Below are positions 58,401-64,000 of a stretch of DNA of 64,000 nucleotides, piece after piece. The notes beneath the pieces were generated by a model. That model saw only the letters and a list, made by a program, of their open reading frames with translations, was not told the origin of the DNA and searched no databases. This DNA comes from Euleptes europaea (taxonomy: Eukaryota; Chordata; Lepidosauria; Squamata; Sphaerodactylidae). Made by a program: the position numbers and the translations under genes. The number at the start of each line of letters is the position of its first letter. Position 1 is the stretch's first letter. The stretch spans positions 12,482,501 to 12,546,500 of the forward strand of contig NC_079321.1 in NCBI RefSeq assembly GCF_029931775.1, read 5' to 3'.

Positions 58401-59484
58401 CCGACTTCTGTAGTGATGGCCACAAGCAATGGCTACCAGGGAAAGGCCTTGGCTGCTAGGCCCAGTTTGCCCTATCACCACCTGGGCAACTGGTTGGCCG
58501 CTGCATAAAAAGGAACACTGGTCTGAGCCAGCAGGGCCCTTCTTATGGGTAACAGTAGTATGATTCTATTTGCAAGTGTATGAGGTTGTATGGATATACT
58601 GAAGATTCATTTTGGTGGAGGAAGAAAAGGAGAAGAAGAAGAATTTCTCTACTTTTTAAGGGGAATCAAACCGGCTTACAATCTCCTTCCCTTCCTCTCC
58701 CCACAACAGGTAGGTGAGGCTGAGAGAGTAGGTGAGGCTGAGGTAGGTGAGGATGAGAGCGATCTGAGAGAACTTTGGCTAGCCCAAGGTCACCCAGTGG
58801 GCTTCATGTGGAGGAGTGGGGAAACCAACCCGGTTCACCAGATTAGAGTTGCTGCTCATGTGGAGGAACGGGGAATCAAACCTGATTCTCCAGATTAGAG
58901 ACCACCACCCTTAACCAGTATACCATGCTGACACTCAAAATTTACAAATTTTTCCAGTGTAATAGAAATGTAAATGAATGTAGTCCGATTATCCCTTTCC
59001 CTGTTTCCCTTTTCCCATGTCTTGTAATAAAAACAATAAAAAAATTTTTTTATAATTTTTACAATTTCTTTTACAAATTTTTGTATTTAAAACAGAATAG
59101 TCTAAATACAGAAAGTGATTTCAACATTCAATGAAAATGTACAAGAGTAGGCTACAAAGGCAAATAGAGCATTCCCCCCCCACTAAAAATAAAACCAATT
59201 ATGTGCATATTAATTTTTTCCAGTGACCAGAATACTACATTTTATGATATCTGGAGATTCAAATTCACCCTTTCAGTTTTAAGCATGAAGAAACGTAGCA
59301 TTTAAGGAAAGGGAAGCTACATATAAAGGAACACAACACCAAATCAGTGGGGGAAGACTTTTTTGTTACCTGTCGTCATGACAACTCCAGCAAGAACTTT
59401 TCTACGTGCATGGGGTGATGTAAAATTATCAGTCAATTCACTGAACTTATCTACCACCAAGCGTGCAACAGCATCAGCTAAAAC
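24571..59484 (-). CDS. ADARB1: ADARB1 (ADAR2), double-stranded-RNA-specific adenosine deaminase, 3' seven exons
   Basis: A nuclear enzyme that deaminates adenosine to inosine in double-stranded RNA, including recoding sites in neurotransmitter-receptor mRNAs. Exons, 5' to 3': 59484-59370, 52096-51928, 50197-50049, 49081-48913, 44766-44585, 25860-25682, 24747-24571. The phases agree and give 379 residues, human residues 322 onward; the protein is one residue shorter than human in the last exon. Visible: CHAE (His and Glu at human 394 and 396), SPCGDA (Cys451), SGEGT (base-flipping Glu488) and MSCSDK (Cys516, Lys519). It ends [13 protein letters not shown]. The exons for the dsRNA-binding domains lie beyond 64000, so the gene is partial because of the window edge, not damage. 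ADARB2 is less likely given the near-identity to ADARB1. Confidence 0.96.
25682..25860 (-). CDS. ADARB1: ADARB1 deaminase exon (ISNAEA..HAK)
   Basis: 179 bp: [59 protein letters not shown]. The acceptor is CTTTCTTTCAG|GTATCA and the donor GCAAAG|GTATGT. It is separated from the previous exon by an 18.7 kb intron. Confidence 0.96.
26000..26930. repeat. AT-rich dispersed repeat, copy 1
   Basis: It shares ordered blocks with 55770-56870: a TTTTCCAATGGAAAA-like motif, 'CACTGTAGACATA', 'TTTTAAATT.CATAAATAT' and 'CCAGGGCTTCAA.ATTTCTG'. The blocks keep order and spacing, so this is one family, about 0.9-1.1 kb long. I could not assign it to a known class. Confidence 0.55.
27360..27475 (-). mobile_element. 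CR1/L3-type 3' end fragment
   Basis: The plus strand 'CTCTGCTTAAAGACCTCCAA' and 'GGACTCCACCACCCTCCGAG' is the reverse of a CR1/L3 3' region. Confidence 0.65.
27590..27706 (-). mobile_element. hAT end fragment
   Basis: The minus strand begins CAGTGGTTTCCAAAGTGAGC and continues with AGTACCACCCCCGAGG, typical of the ends of nonautonomous hAT elements. The other end was not found. Confidence 0.45.
29276..29574 (-). mobile_element. Sauria-type SINE, nearly full length
   Basis: On the minus strand: tRNA-like head GAGCCCCGCGGCGCAAAGTG, a box-B region GACCTGAGTTGGATCC, the core 'CCTTCCATCCTTCTGAGGTC', and the BovB-like tail GGTGACGTCACCCCATGG-type sequence ending in a run of CTTTATC. The flanks AAGCCCTCAT (29266-29275) and AAGCGCTCAC (29575-29584) look like a slightly diverged target duplication. 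Confidence 0.85.
32420..32560 (-). mobile_element. tRNA-SINE fragment
   Basis: The plus strand 'ACTGGCCCAAGGTCACCTAG' and 'CTAACCACTTCGCCACACTGG' is the reverse of a tRNA-derived SINE core and head, diverged from the other copies. Confidence 0.6.
32713..33045. mobile_element. Possible hAT-like element
   Basis: A GC-rich island of about 330 bp begins near AGGTAAGGGCCAGGCAGCCC and ends GAGCCGGGCCTG. The subterminal motifs GGCAATTGCCTAGG and CACCTAGGGCACC resemble a vertebrate hAT family. A target duplication was not resolved. Confidence 0.4.
34334..34424 (+). repeat. Compound microsatellite (GT)n(ATCT)n
   Basis: About 11 GT units followed by interrupted and then pure ATCT units to 34424. It adjoins the BovB fragment. 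Open frames through it are repeat translations. Confidence 0.95.
34447..34615 (-). mobile_element. BovB (RTE) LINE, 3' end, left piece
   Basis: The minus-strand frame reads [20 protein letters not shown] and [20 protein letters not shown], the carboxyl end of BovB reverse transcriptase. The 3' end follows ('GTGCCGTCAAGTCGCTTCC' on plus). The LINE continues at 43632 on the other side of an inserted LTR element. Confidence 0.88.
34616..34924 (-). repeat. Chromovirus 3' LTR
   Basis: 309 bp, ends TGTCAG and CTGACA. The sequence just inside it carries a purine-rich tract (AAGGGGAGCAGGA on minus), as expected for a polypurine tract. It matches the other LTR with no difference seen. Confidence 0.93.
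34940..36500 (-). mobile_element. Chromovirus integrase and chromodomain region
   Basis: Fossil part. Visible: the His/Cys zinc-binding segment ([18 protein letters not shown], then CPVC), the catalytic core ([16 protein letters not shown]) and a carboxyl chromodomain ([17 protein letters not shown]). Confidence 0.9.
36600..38600 (-). mobile_element. Chromovirus protease, reverse transcriptase and RNase H region
   Basis: Fossil part. Protease motif [12 protein letters not shown]; reverse transcriptase motifs [24 protein letters not shown] and YLDDILIYS; RNase H-like [18 protein letters not shown] and [11 protein letters not shown]. Confidence 0.92.
38760..40840 (-). mobile_element. Chromovirus gag region
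   Basis: Fossil part. The Gag/capsid-like core has [20 protein letters not shown] and [20 protein letters not shown], typical of the Ty3/Gypsy retrotransposon gag fold. A glutamine-rich coiled coil and a proline-rich stretch precede it. Confidence 0.88.
41002..43364 (+). mobile_element. Poly(A) LINE-like element with ORF1 only (L1/HAL1-like)
   Basis: About 2.36 kb inserted in a chromovirus LTR, flanked by GATTCCAAGAAG (40990-41001 and 43365-43376). It starts GGAACTTCCGGTGGTGTGCT and has a leader of about 1.07 kb, one open frame at 42071-42646, about 0.7 kb of AT-rich 3' sequence, AATAAA near 43341 and a poly(A) tail. A target duplication plus poly(A) indicates target-primed reverse transcription by LINE machinery. 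No reverse transcriptase or endonuclease is encoded. The layout recalls mammalian HAL1 (half-L1). It could instead be an internally deleted L1. Confidence 0.75.
42071..42646 (+). CDS. ORF1-like coiled-coil protein of the nested LINE-like element
   Basis: 191 residues, complete from ATG to stop. Residues about 12-75 ([20 protein letters not shown] and on) are rich in heptad-spaced Leu, Ile and Met and are probably a coiled coil, as in L1 ORF1 proteins. Residues 78-104 ([20 protein letters not shown]...) and 114-140 ([20 protein letters not shown]...) are an internal repeat of period 36. A basic stretch ([12 protein letters not shown]) follows. I do not see the RNA-recognition or carboxyl domain of full L1 ORF1, which is longer. 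Nucleic-acid binding is inferred from charge only. Confidence 0.55.
   Translation: MKSKGILQNSTMEKKVQDMLAKHSEATIKQLQQISTQMAQLISMMMILDQSSQVCNQKLNLVTEDIKALKIQIMTTNTDIQAMDPSAQKVTEEHKDIKKKTEVQESNQPATKRSDIHEMDFSSKKVMEGRVDIRKKRAGQGIQIEATMKMKPRKNYFWIRTLSEEMRENKKILFPYLTGLFQLQKEVLDHG
43632..43890 (-). mobile_element. BovB (RTE) LINE, right piece
   Basis: The minus strand encodes [20 protein letters not shown] and, further on, [20 protein letters not shown], directly upstream in BovB of the piece at 34447-34615. The two pieces abut exactly once the LTR element and one GCTGC are removed. It is 5'-truncated next to a TG-rich run at 43888-43916. Confidence 0.88.
43888..43916 (+). repeat. TG-rich simple repeat
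   Basis: An interrupted (TG)n run beside the BovB fragment. Confidence 0.85.
44218..44300. repeat. Palindromic MITE-like repeat
   Basis: CCTAAGGAGAATTACTCCAG and CTGAAGTAACTCTCCTTAG are inverted arms around AGTCTAAGCCCATTGAAATG. The whole forms a hairpin. It lies in the large ADARB1 intron, next to the exon at 44585. Confidence 0.7.
44585..44766 (-). CDS. ADARB1: ADARB1 deaminase exon (WNV..LLSG)
   Basis: 182 bp: [60 protein letters not shown]. The acceptor is CCCTTTAG|GTGGAA and the donor CTCAGTG|GTAAGT. The downstream junction ([10 protein letters not shown]) is where the human gene can insert an Alu-derived cassette; nothing equivalent is spliced in by the model here. Confidence 0.96.
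45440..45580 (+). mobile_element. CR1 3' UTR fragment
   Basis: 'GTGGAACACAGGCAGGATAA', 'GTCATCTTGTTTGTGAGCTT' and 'GATCTGATCCAGCACGGCC' match the CR1 tail at 1336-1975. Confidence 0.75.
46045..46175 (+). repeat. Interspersed repeat fragment
   Basis: 'GAAGTGAGCTGTGGCTCACG' and 'GTTAGTCTTTAAGGTTCTAC' belong to the same broad repeat group as 6728-6955. Confidence 0.5.
46657..47363. mobile_element. hAT element containing a SINE
   Basis: The ends CAAAGGTCTGCAACCTGTGG and, inverted, CAGGGGTCGGCAGCTTTTCA define 707 bp. The flanks CTCTAGGA and CTTTAGGG are an 8-bp duplication matching at 6 of 8. A tRNA-type SINE fragment lies inside at about 47075-47222. It lies in ADARB1 intron sequence. Confidence 0.6.
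47075..47222 (-). mobile_element. tRNA-derived SINE (second family), fragment
   Basis: The plus strand 'ACCTGATCCTTTTAGCTAAA' and 'CTGCCAAACAGATGCTCCAC' is the reverse of the SINE seen at 60713-60925. Confidence 0.65.
48165..48252 (+). mobile_element. Sauria-type SINE fragment
   Basis: 'GGGCAATGGCAAACCACCCC' and 'CTGCCTAGTAAACATCGGGA' match the tail part of the Sauria SINE, plus orientation. Confidence 0.7.
48390..48490 (+). mobile_element. CR1 3' end fragment
   Basis: 'GGCTGGCCACTGTGTGAAAT', 'GGATGCTCGACAAGGTGGAC' and 'CCTGATCCAGCAGGG' match a CR1 tail. Confidence 0.65.
48525..48700 (-). mobile_element. tRNA-derived SINE (second family)
   Basis: The plus strand starts 'ACATGAAGCTGCCCTGTATC' and runs to 'CACCTGATCCTTTTAACTGG', the reverse of 60713-60925. 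The head is degenerate. Confidence 0.7.
48913..49081 (-). CDS. ADARB1: ADARB1 exon with Glu488 and second zinc cysteine
   Basis: 169 bp: [56 protein letters not shown]. The base-flipping Glu is in SGEGT, and the zinc ligand Cys516 and inositol-hexakisphosphate-contacting Lys519 are in SCSDK. The acceptor is CACTTAG|ATCAGG and the donor GCTAG|GTGAGA. Confidence 0.97.
49152..49374. mobile_element. hAT (Charlie-like) nonautonomous element
   Basis: The ends CAAAGCTTCTTAAACTGTGG and, inverted, CAGGGCTTCTTAAACTTTTT define 223 bp containing 'GGGGTCGCATAACTGAACG'. The flanking 8-bp sites GTGAAGAT and CTCTAGAT match at only 5 positions, so the insertion is old or the duplication decayed. Confidence 0.7.
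50049..50197 (-). CDS. ADARB1: ADARB1 exon with first zinc cysteine
   Basis: 149 bp: [50 protein letters not shown]. Cys in SPCGDA is the zinc ligand (human Cys451). The acceptor is the tandem TTCTTCAGCAG, so a form lacking one serine is possible. The donor is CAAGAAG|GTATGA. Confidence 0.96.
50195..50200 (-). promoter_or_regulatory. ADARB1: Tandem NAGNAG splice acceptor
   Basis: The minus strand reads TTCTTCAGCAG|TAAGG. Splicing after the first AG gives ...LLLSSKEDQ, the same length as human ...LYLNNKDDQ. Splicing after the second gives ...LLLSKEDQ. Both keep the frame. The upstream AG is listed as the main site because it preserves length. Confidence 0.6.
50500..50694 (-). mobile_element. 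tRNA-derived SINE, diverged
   Basis: The plus strand runs 'CAAAGCAGCTTACACC', 'AACTGGCCCAAGTTCACCCA' and 'ACTAACCACTACACCACACC'. It is a MIR-like core with a tRNA head on the minus strand. It is followed by a plus-strand scrap of the second SINE family to 50760. Confidence 0.7.
51116..51169. repeat. Hairpin: 22-bp inverted repeat, 10-base loop
   Basis: 51116-51137 and 51148-51169 (TTAATAAACTTGAACCTGAA...) are reverse complements with one mismatch. It lies in the ADARB1 intron between the SPCGDA and CHAE exons, so it would be transcribed as a hairpin. Confidence 0.85.
51928..52096 (-). CDS. ADARB1: ADARB1 catalytic HAE exon
   Basis: 169 bp: [56 protein letters not shown]. It holds the zinc ligand His and proton-shuttling Glu of CHAE. 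The acceptor is TTTTTCAG|GTACCG and the donor TTTTGAG|GTAAGC. Confidence 0.97.
53040..54000 (-). mobile_element. Penelope-like retroelement remnant
   Basis: The minus-strand frame at 53439-53813 reads [40 protein letters not shown] and [20 protein letters not shown]. These correspond to the Penelope reverse-transcriptase motifs (MGT..AP.YAN, Y.DD.F). Further on lie CPSVVYTG and [12 protein letters not shown], which look like a decayed GIY-YIG endonuclease domain. It is old and fragmentary. Similar-looking minus-strand sequence continues to about 54640 but I could not identify it. Confidence 0.75.
54600..55540. other. ADARB1 intron, unclassified repeat-like sequence
   Basis: The block around 54820-54890 (GGCAGAGGTCGCATGTTGCC, GGGGTAGTCCATAAGC) resembles 45965-46025 (GGCAGTCACAAGTTGCC, GGGGTCCATAAGTT), so both belong to one dispersed family. 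The open frames have no recognised domain. Confidence 0.4.
55770..57010. repeat. AT-rich dispersed repeat, copy 2
   Basis: Shares ordered blocks with 26000-26930, and at its right end (TTTTTCCCAGTGATGATA and surroundings) with 59000-59280. It is the longest copy in the window. Unclassified. Confidence 0.55.
57590..58560 (+). mobile_element. CR1-type LINE 3' part, diverged, split by a SINE
   Basis: It carries decayed ORF2 end sequence ('GCCAATACTGTAATGTCCCT' and 'GGCAGTCTCATTTGGAGTAT', compare the CR1 LEYC block). The 3' UTR follows, ending 'CTGAGCCAGCAGGGCCCTTC'. More diverged than the copy at 16106. A Sauria SINE is inserted at 58197-58411. Confidence 0.7.
58197..58411 (-). mobile_element. 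Sauria-type SINE, 5'-truncated, inside CR1
   Basis: It has the BovB-like tail (plus strand GGTAAAGGTAGTCCCCTGTG) and core, and stops before the tRNA head. The target duplication AGTGAAGGCCACAAGCA / AGTGATGGCCACAAGCA (58180-58196 and 58412-58428) matches at 16 of 17. Confidence 0.88.
58619..58933 (-). mobile_element. tRNA-derived SINE
   Basis: Minus-strand copy with a short internal expansion (TAGGTGAGGCTGAGAGAGTA repeated in part). The head complement ends CAGTATACCATGCTGACAC. Confidence 0.8.
59000..59280. repeat. AT-rich dispersed repeat, copy 3 (end only)
   Basis: Matches the right end of 55770-57010: 'AATACAGAAAG', 'GGCTAC.AAGGCAAATA', 'AACCAATTATGTGCATATTA' and 'TTTTTCCAGTGA'. It lies just downstream (on minus) of the ADARB1 exon at 59370. 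Confidence 0.5.
59370..59484 (-). CDS. ADARB1: ADARB1 exon with start of deaminase domain
   Basis: 115 bp, starting in phase 0: [38 protein letters not shown]. The acceptor is TTTTGCAG|GTTTTA and the donor GACAG|GTAACA (minus strand). This is the first ADARB1 exon in the window. Confidence 0.95.
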
Positions 59485-59859
59485 CTGCAAAATCATAGAA
59501 ATATTAAGATAATCCAACAAAACACACCATATGAATGTTCAGCTTAAGAAAACCTGTTTTTTTTACATTTTCAAAACTGATTTAAACACCTGTGTAATTA
59601 TTTTAATGCTTAATAGAAGTTATCAGTGCTAATATTTGTGATCAGTGTACTATACTTTCTTAAATCATTATGTATTTTTTTTAATGGCAGCTTTTGGTAC
59701 TCATCCTGAAACATAATTTCGAATGCAGGGGATGAAACTGCACATTAACACCATATTTAGATTCCACCAAGGCTTCCAAGTCTGGCCCCACATAAACCCT
59801 TCCTGATCGATTTCCCCAAAAGATGAGAATTAGAAGACTGATTTCCAACCAGAAAATAT

Positions 59860-60020
59860 TGCTCCACAGAGGTCAATCAATGGTCCATTATCATTGAACA
59901 CATCAGTGACTCGGACAGAAGAGTGAACGGGTACTCTTATCAAATCCACAGACGGTATCAAACTTGGAGGAACTGCGAAGGCTTCAGTAGACGGAATAAG
60001 ATGTTTTAATTATCTTAGTG
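59860..60020 (+). mobile_element. CR1 ORF2 fragment
   Basis: 'AACACATCAGTGACTCGGAC' and 'CAGACGGTATCAAACTTGGA' match the CR1 reverse-transcriptase segment encoding INDLD...FADDTKLGG. Decayed. Confidence 0.55.
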
Positions 60021-60712
60021 AGCCAGAAAGCCAATCCAGTAAGCATACAATGTAACCGAATGTAGACAAAAATCACACATAGAAAAGACAAACACAAATG
60101 CAGAAGCATAAACTTTAACATTTTTTGGCCAGATATTTTATCAGGTAGAATTTTTAGAATGAAGTGAATTACACACTGAGCATGAGTCTATTATGTGCTG
60201 TTGTAGCACTGAAGGCCAGCATATAAACTGAAGAATCTCAGCCACAATGCCAACCAACTGTGAAAAGAGCATTTATTTCAGCCTGCCTTGTTCCAACTAG
60301 CCTCTTATACCTGGCACCATCTGTTGTAAAAAATATCAATGTACAGCTGTTGCTAGCCAATGCTGTATGTGTAGGAATATACTTGTGAAATTCAAATGTG
60401 ACCTGCAACCAAATTTAGCAGAACAGCAAAGCTGAAAAGAGGTGACGTCATTTCTGAAAATTGAGTCACAGATAACCTTACTGAGTTTAAGGTGGCAATC
60501 CTAAATACAGATGGGTGTACTTCAATCCACTGATTTTGAAAGGCTGAGGCACAACTGTTCCTATTTCAAAGGTGGCCAATTTATAACGCTGATTATAACA
60601 TCAGTTTATAACACTATGTTATAAAGTTAGAGGAATCTGTTCAACACAAACGACCCACATCAGAGCTATATCATGAGCAAGACAGCTGAAGCTAATCTTC
60701 ATACAATTACAG

Positions 60713-60925
60713 GAGGGTCTGCTGCTCAGAGGTAGAGAGCATCTGCTTCACATGCAGAAGGTCCCAGGTTCAATCCCCAGTATCTCCAGTTTAAAAGAAC
60801 CAGGTAGTAGGAAATGTGAAAGACCTTTGCCTGAGACTCTGGAGAGCTGCTGCCAGTCTGAGTAGACAATACTGATCTTGACGGACCAATGATATTATTC
60901 AGTATAAGGCAGCTTCATATGTACA
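60713..60925 (+). mobile_element. tRNA-derived SINE (second family), near full length
   Basis: The tRNA-like head 'CTGCTCAGAGGTAGAGAGCA' and box B 'GGTTCAATCCC' are intact. Next come 'TGCCTGAGACTCTGGAGAGC' and the end 'TCAGTATAAGGCAGCTTCAT'. It is opposite to ADARB1 and can pair with minus-strand copies at 47075 and 48525 in the same transcript. Confidence 0.85.
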
Positions 60926-61005
60926 TATGGTTCGCACAATATCACATCAATGAACTCTACAGGTGTCAAACGACAACTCTAACTCACACTGCTGTTTCTC
61001 TACTG

Positions 61006-61329
61006 CAGGGGTTTCCAATGCGGTGCCCATGGGTGCCATGGCACCCACCAAGTGTTTTTTTACAAAGTGGGCGGGGCCAGGTAGGGCTTTTACTGAGCAA
61101 CAATTCTGATTGGATGTGCAGATTTTTTAAAAAATGTTGCTTTGGCAGCAGCTGACACCACAGCACAAGGATCTGCACTGTGTTACTGAAGTTAAGCTAT
61201 GTCGATCTTTTTGATGCTGGCTTCGCCTCCTGCGGCCATCATTTTGCGGCAGCCATTTTGTTGCTGTACCCACCATGTTGTGTCTGAATTCCAAATGTAC
61301 CCACAGGCTCAAAAGGTTGGGGACCCCTG
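61006..61329. mobile_element. hAT nonautonomous element
   Basis: 324 bp with ends CAGGGGTTTCCAA and TTGGGGACCCCTG, flanked by CTCTACTG (60998-61005) and CTCTACTA (61330-61337), 7 of 8 identical. No intact gene. Confidence 0.85.
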
Positions 61330-62234
61330 CTCTACTACATTCTTCTACAATATTCATAATCAGCACCTGTTACTCCTAAAGTGAAAAAGTAACCAGGTAT
61401 CAAGGAAAACACTGACAATTTGAATAGAAGTTTCAAAGAGGTATAATAAAAATTGGGAAGAATCGAGAATACAACTTCAGTGAATATCATAAGAAAAAGA
61501 ACCCATTAACTGAAAATGAAGACTAAGATGGAAGACATGATTTTTAAAAAAGCTCCATTTTCCCACAGAAAAAGAAGCACAATGGAAAAGCAGAGGAAAT
61601 ATATTTAGGCTTGAATGTTGCCAGTAGATACTTGGCATAACCATCGTGAAACAACTGTAAGTGAGCCACAAACATGTGCTCCCTCTCCCAATCCTTCCTT
61701 CTGGAGCACAAACGCAAGGTTGGATCAGCAGTAAGGCTTTTCAAGGTTAAACCCAAGACCTGGAACTATGTATTAAAGCATTGTATCTGTGCCAGTCCAG
61801 GACTCGTCAGCATGACATTTGGTTATGGGGGACATTTCTTGCAAGAAAAAGGTTTTAGAATGCTCACCGACTGCTCATTTATAGCCTACAGTTTAGCACA
61901 AGGATAAAACGTATGGCAAATGTCTAAGCAGCAAGGCACCGCAAGTGAAAAAATCTCAGTGTTCAAATAACTAATCAGCTTCCTCCATCGAAATCAACAA
62001 GATACTTTTTTTTGCCCTGAGGAAAGTTTTGGTGAACTTTCCCAGTATGCCTGTCCATAGAGCCAAATTAATGTTGCATGGCCATTTTTCTAATTCTTCA
62101 CAACATACATGTCCTGGAATAACTTCTGCAATACACAACAAAGTCTTGTAGCTTAACTTGCATTTCCCATGCTTTCAGGCACTGAGTTTAGAAGAGGCAA
62201 TGGAACAGGTGTAGTAACTATCTTTTAAAAAGTA

Positions 62235-62460
62235 TTTTTTGACTATCAGGAGATACAGGTTGAATTTTAGGAAAACTCGCTTATCAATACGAATAGGCTG
62301 CCTACTAAACTTGCTAAATCTATAGCACTGCAGGTGTTTAAGAGAAGGTTGATGTAAGAACTGCTAGGAGTTGTTTAGATCTAGGTACTCCTGCTTCAGG
62401 AAAGTTAAACTGTATGACTGTTCAAAATCTCTTTCCATCTGCCAATGCTGCATAAAAATA
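62235..62460 (+). mobile_element. Old CR1/L3 3' end
   Basis: 'AATAGGCTGCCTACTAAACT', 'GCAGGTGTTTAAGAGAAGGT' and 'AGGAGTTGTTTAGATCTAGG' follow the order of CR1/L3 3' sequence but are strongly diverged. Confidence 0.5.
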
Positions 62461-62469
62461 CCTTCTTAA

Positions 62470-64000
62470 TAAACACATTGCAATGCAATTATAGTTTAAA
62501 TTTACAGGAGACTGAAGCCTCATTAAAAGTGATACAAAAAGCACTCACTTTAAGAATTGGGCCGTTGTCTGACTTCCCAACAATCTATGATAAATCTGGA
62601 ATATTCTAAATTAACATTCTTGAAAGGATAAAAACAAACTGGTGTTAGTTTTAAAAGCTTACCATGCAAAAGGATGCTGCAGTATATCAGAGCTTATTAT
62701 TGCATTATAGGGCAAGATGATCCATTACTTAGGTGGCTTCAAAAATATAAGACGAGTGATAAGATTCATAAAAAGTCTTTTCCTGATCATTTTGAAGCCA
62801 TTATTATTAACACTTTATAATGATGAGTGCTCTTAATTTAAAAAGTGCAATCTGATCTTTACGACGGTAACTATATATGGCTTGTACCACAGCCACAGCA
62901 ATGTTACAATGGAATCAAAGTGACCTAAAATATTATGTAGCAAGCCTACATGCCATAGGTTCATTGCATTAATTTCCACTGAATCGTGATTGTAAATTTT
63001 CTTGCACAGCATTTAGACTTCACCAAGTCTCTATGAACTTACTGACCAGCACGAACACCCTTTTCCAAAGGTGTGATCAATGCTTGCAGAAGAGTTGAAG
63101 GAAAAAACTACAGCCATGATAAATTACGGGGAACAGCTAACCAAAGGGGAGTTTCCCACTTGCTGCCTCCTGTATCCGTCTTCACAACATGGACTCCGAG
63201 GCTAGGTCTGCTGCCCATAGAAAACAATGAGCACATTATTTCCTATGGGTAGTAGACCTAGCCTAGGAGGCCAGGTTTACCCAAACAGCTGTTATCTGGC
63301 CTGTCCAGTCCCATTAAATTTTAAAGGGCCAATGTTTTCTATGGGATAGACCTGGTCTCTTATTTGAGATGCAAGCTCTGCCCATAGAAAATAATGGCTA
63401 TTAAAATTTAAAGTAAGGGAGAGACAAGTGTTGGCGGACCAGGTTCCTACCTCAGCATCTTGGCTCCTGGCACCCAAACCCTTAAACACTCCCAAAATTC
63501 TGGAAGATAAATTTTCATTAATCCTGGAATTTGGGAGTGCTTTGGGTCATTTCCGATATCCCCAATCCAACCCAAAAGAACTGATATCCAGTTTATTTTT
63601 GGCTCAGGTATATCCGAGTGCACACCCCCATCCCTTATCAAAACCCAACTCCCGGATCACCAGGGAAAGGTTCCTGTTGCCTGCAAACTGTATAGAAGTA
63701 AAAGCTGAACTGTGATATGGTTGGATGCTGGGTTTCAAACTTAGCACAAACTGTGTGGTGGTGTTGGAAGACAGCCTTTATTCCCCCACCGCAGTAGTAT
63801 ACCTGAGTACAGCCTTTCACCGTCTTCCACAGAATCGAACGGCAACCATTTTTCTGCACAGGAGAAAGGAGTGCACTCAAGGGCACAGTTGGGATATATG
63901 GGGGGGGGAGAATCTCAGACGTGAGAAAAGACGTGTACATGCAAGTATGTGCTGGGTGGTTTACTGTCCAGCAATACATGGTGTCACCCCAGTGCAGCTA
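62470..64000. other. ADARB1 upstream intron, window end
   Basis: Apart from the hairpin at 63199-63264 no feature was recognised. 63280-63640 has repeat-like text (GATATCCCCAATCCAACCC, GGTATATCCGAGTGCACACC) but no class could be assigned. No dsRNA-binding-domain exon is visible. Confidence 0.4.
63199..63264. repeat. Hairpin-forming inverted repeat
   Basis: Arms AGGCTAGGTCTGCTGCCCAT and, inverted, AGGCTAGGTCTACTACCCAT pair with about three mismatches over 26 bp around AACAATGAGCACATTA. It lies in an upstream ADARB1 intron. Confidence 0.75.

Noticed and set aside
1-64000. CRISPR array, operon, phage or bacterial system
   Set aside because: The window is intron-rich vertebrate DNA; no regularly spaced direct repeats or prokaryotic gene organisation are present.

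Overview
The window is vertebrate nuclear DNA, most likely from a squamate reptile (lizard or snake). The gene content and order match the POFUT2-ADARB1 neighbourhood of human 21q22.3. The interspersed repeats are typical of squamates: Sauria-type SINEs with BovB-like tails, a tRNA-derived SINE with a 'GTAGTGGTTAAGAGC' head, CR1 3' ends, BovB, many small hAT elements, a Penelope-like element and a Ty3/Gypsy chromovirus. I name no species.

POFUT2 (plus strand) is complete. Its CpG-island first exon lies at 3825-3970, and eight further exons run to a stop at 18438-18440. The splice phases agree throughout and give 433 residues. ADARB1 (minus strand) is partial: seven exons from 59484 down to a stop at 24571 encode 379 residues. 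They make up essentially all of the adenosine-deaminase domain, including HAE, the two zinc cysteines and the base-flipping glutamate. The exons for the double-stranded-RNA-binding domains must lie beyond 64000. The genes converge tail to tail. A good ADARB1 poly(A) signal at 20771-20776 implies a 3' UTR of about 3.8 kb and leaves about 2.3 kb between it and the POFUT2 stop.

Layout: 1-3600, intergenic, with CR1 and SINE copies and a hAT MITE. 3650-4640, POFUT2 CpG island with a tandem and inverted duplication. 4640-18440, POFUT2 introns and exons with many repeats. 18441-20755, gap between the gene tails. 20756-24747, ADARB1 3' UTR and last exon. 25682-25860, next exon. 25861-44584, an 18.7 kb intron carrying a three-layer nest. 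44585-52096, four exons. 52097-59369, intron with Penelope, CR1 and Sauria-SINE copies. 59370-59484, exon. 59485-64000, intron with SINE, CR1 and hAT copies.

The most striking structure is the nest at about 34450-43890. A decayed BovB LINE was hit by a Ty3/Gypsy chromovirus, which has a 5-bp target duplication and two LTRs that look identical over 309 bp. One of those LTRs was then hit by a 2.36-kb poly(A)-tailed LINE-like element that encodes a coiled-coil ORF1-like protein but no reverse transcriptase. Such an ORF1-only (HAL1-like) element is the best candidate here for something not yet described. Several long hairpins lie in the transcribed introns of both genes; they are natural candidates for the double-stranded RNA that the ADARB1 product edits.
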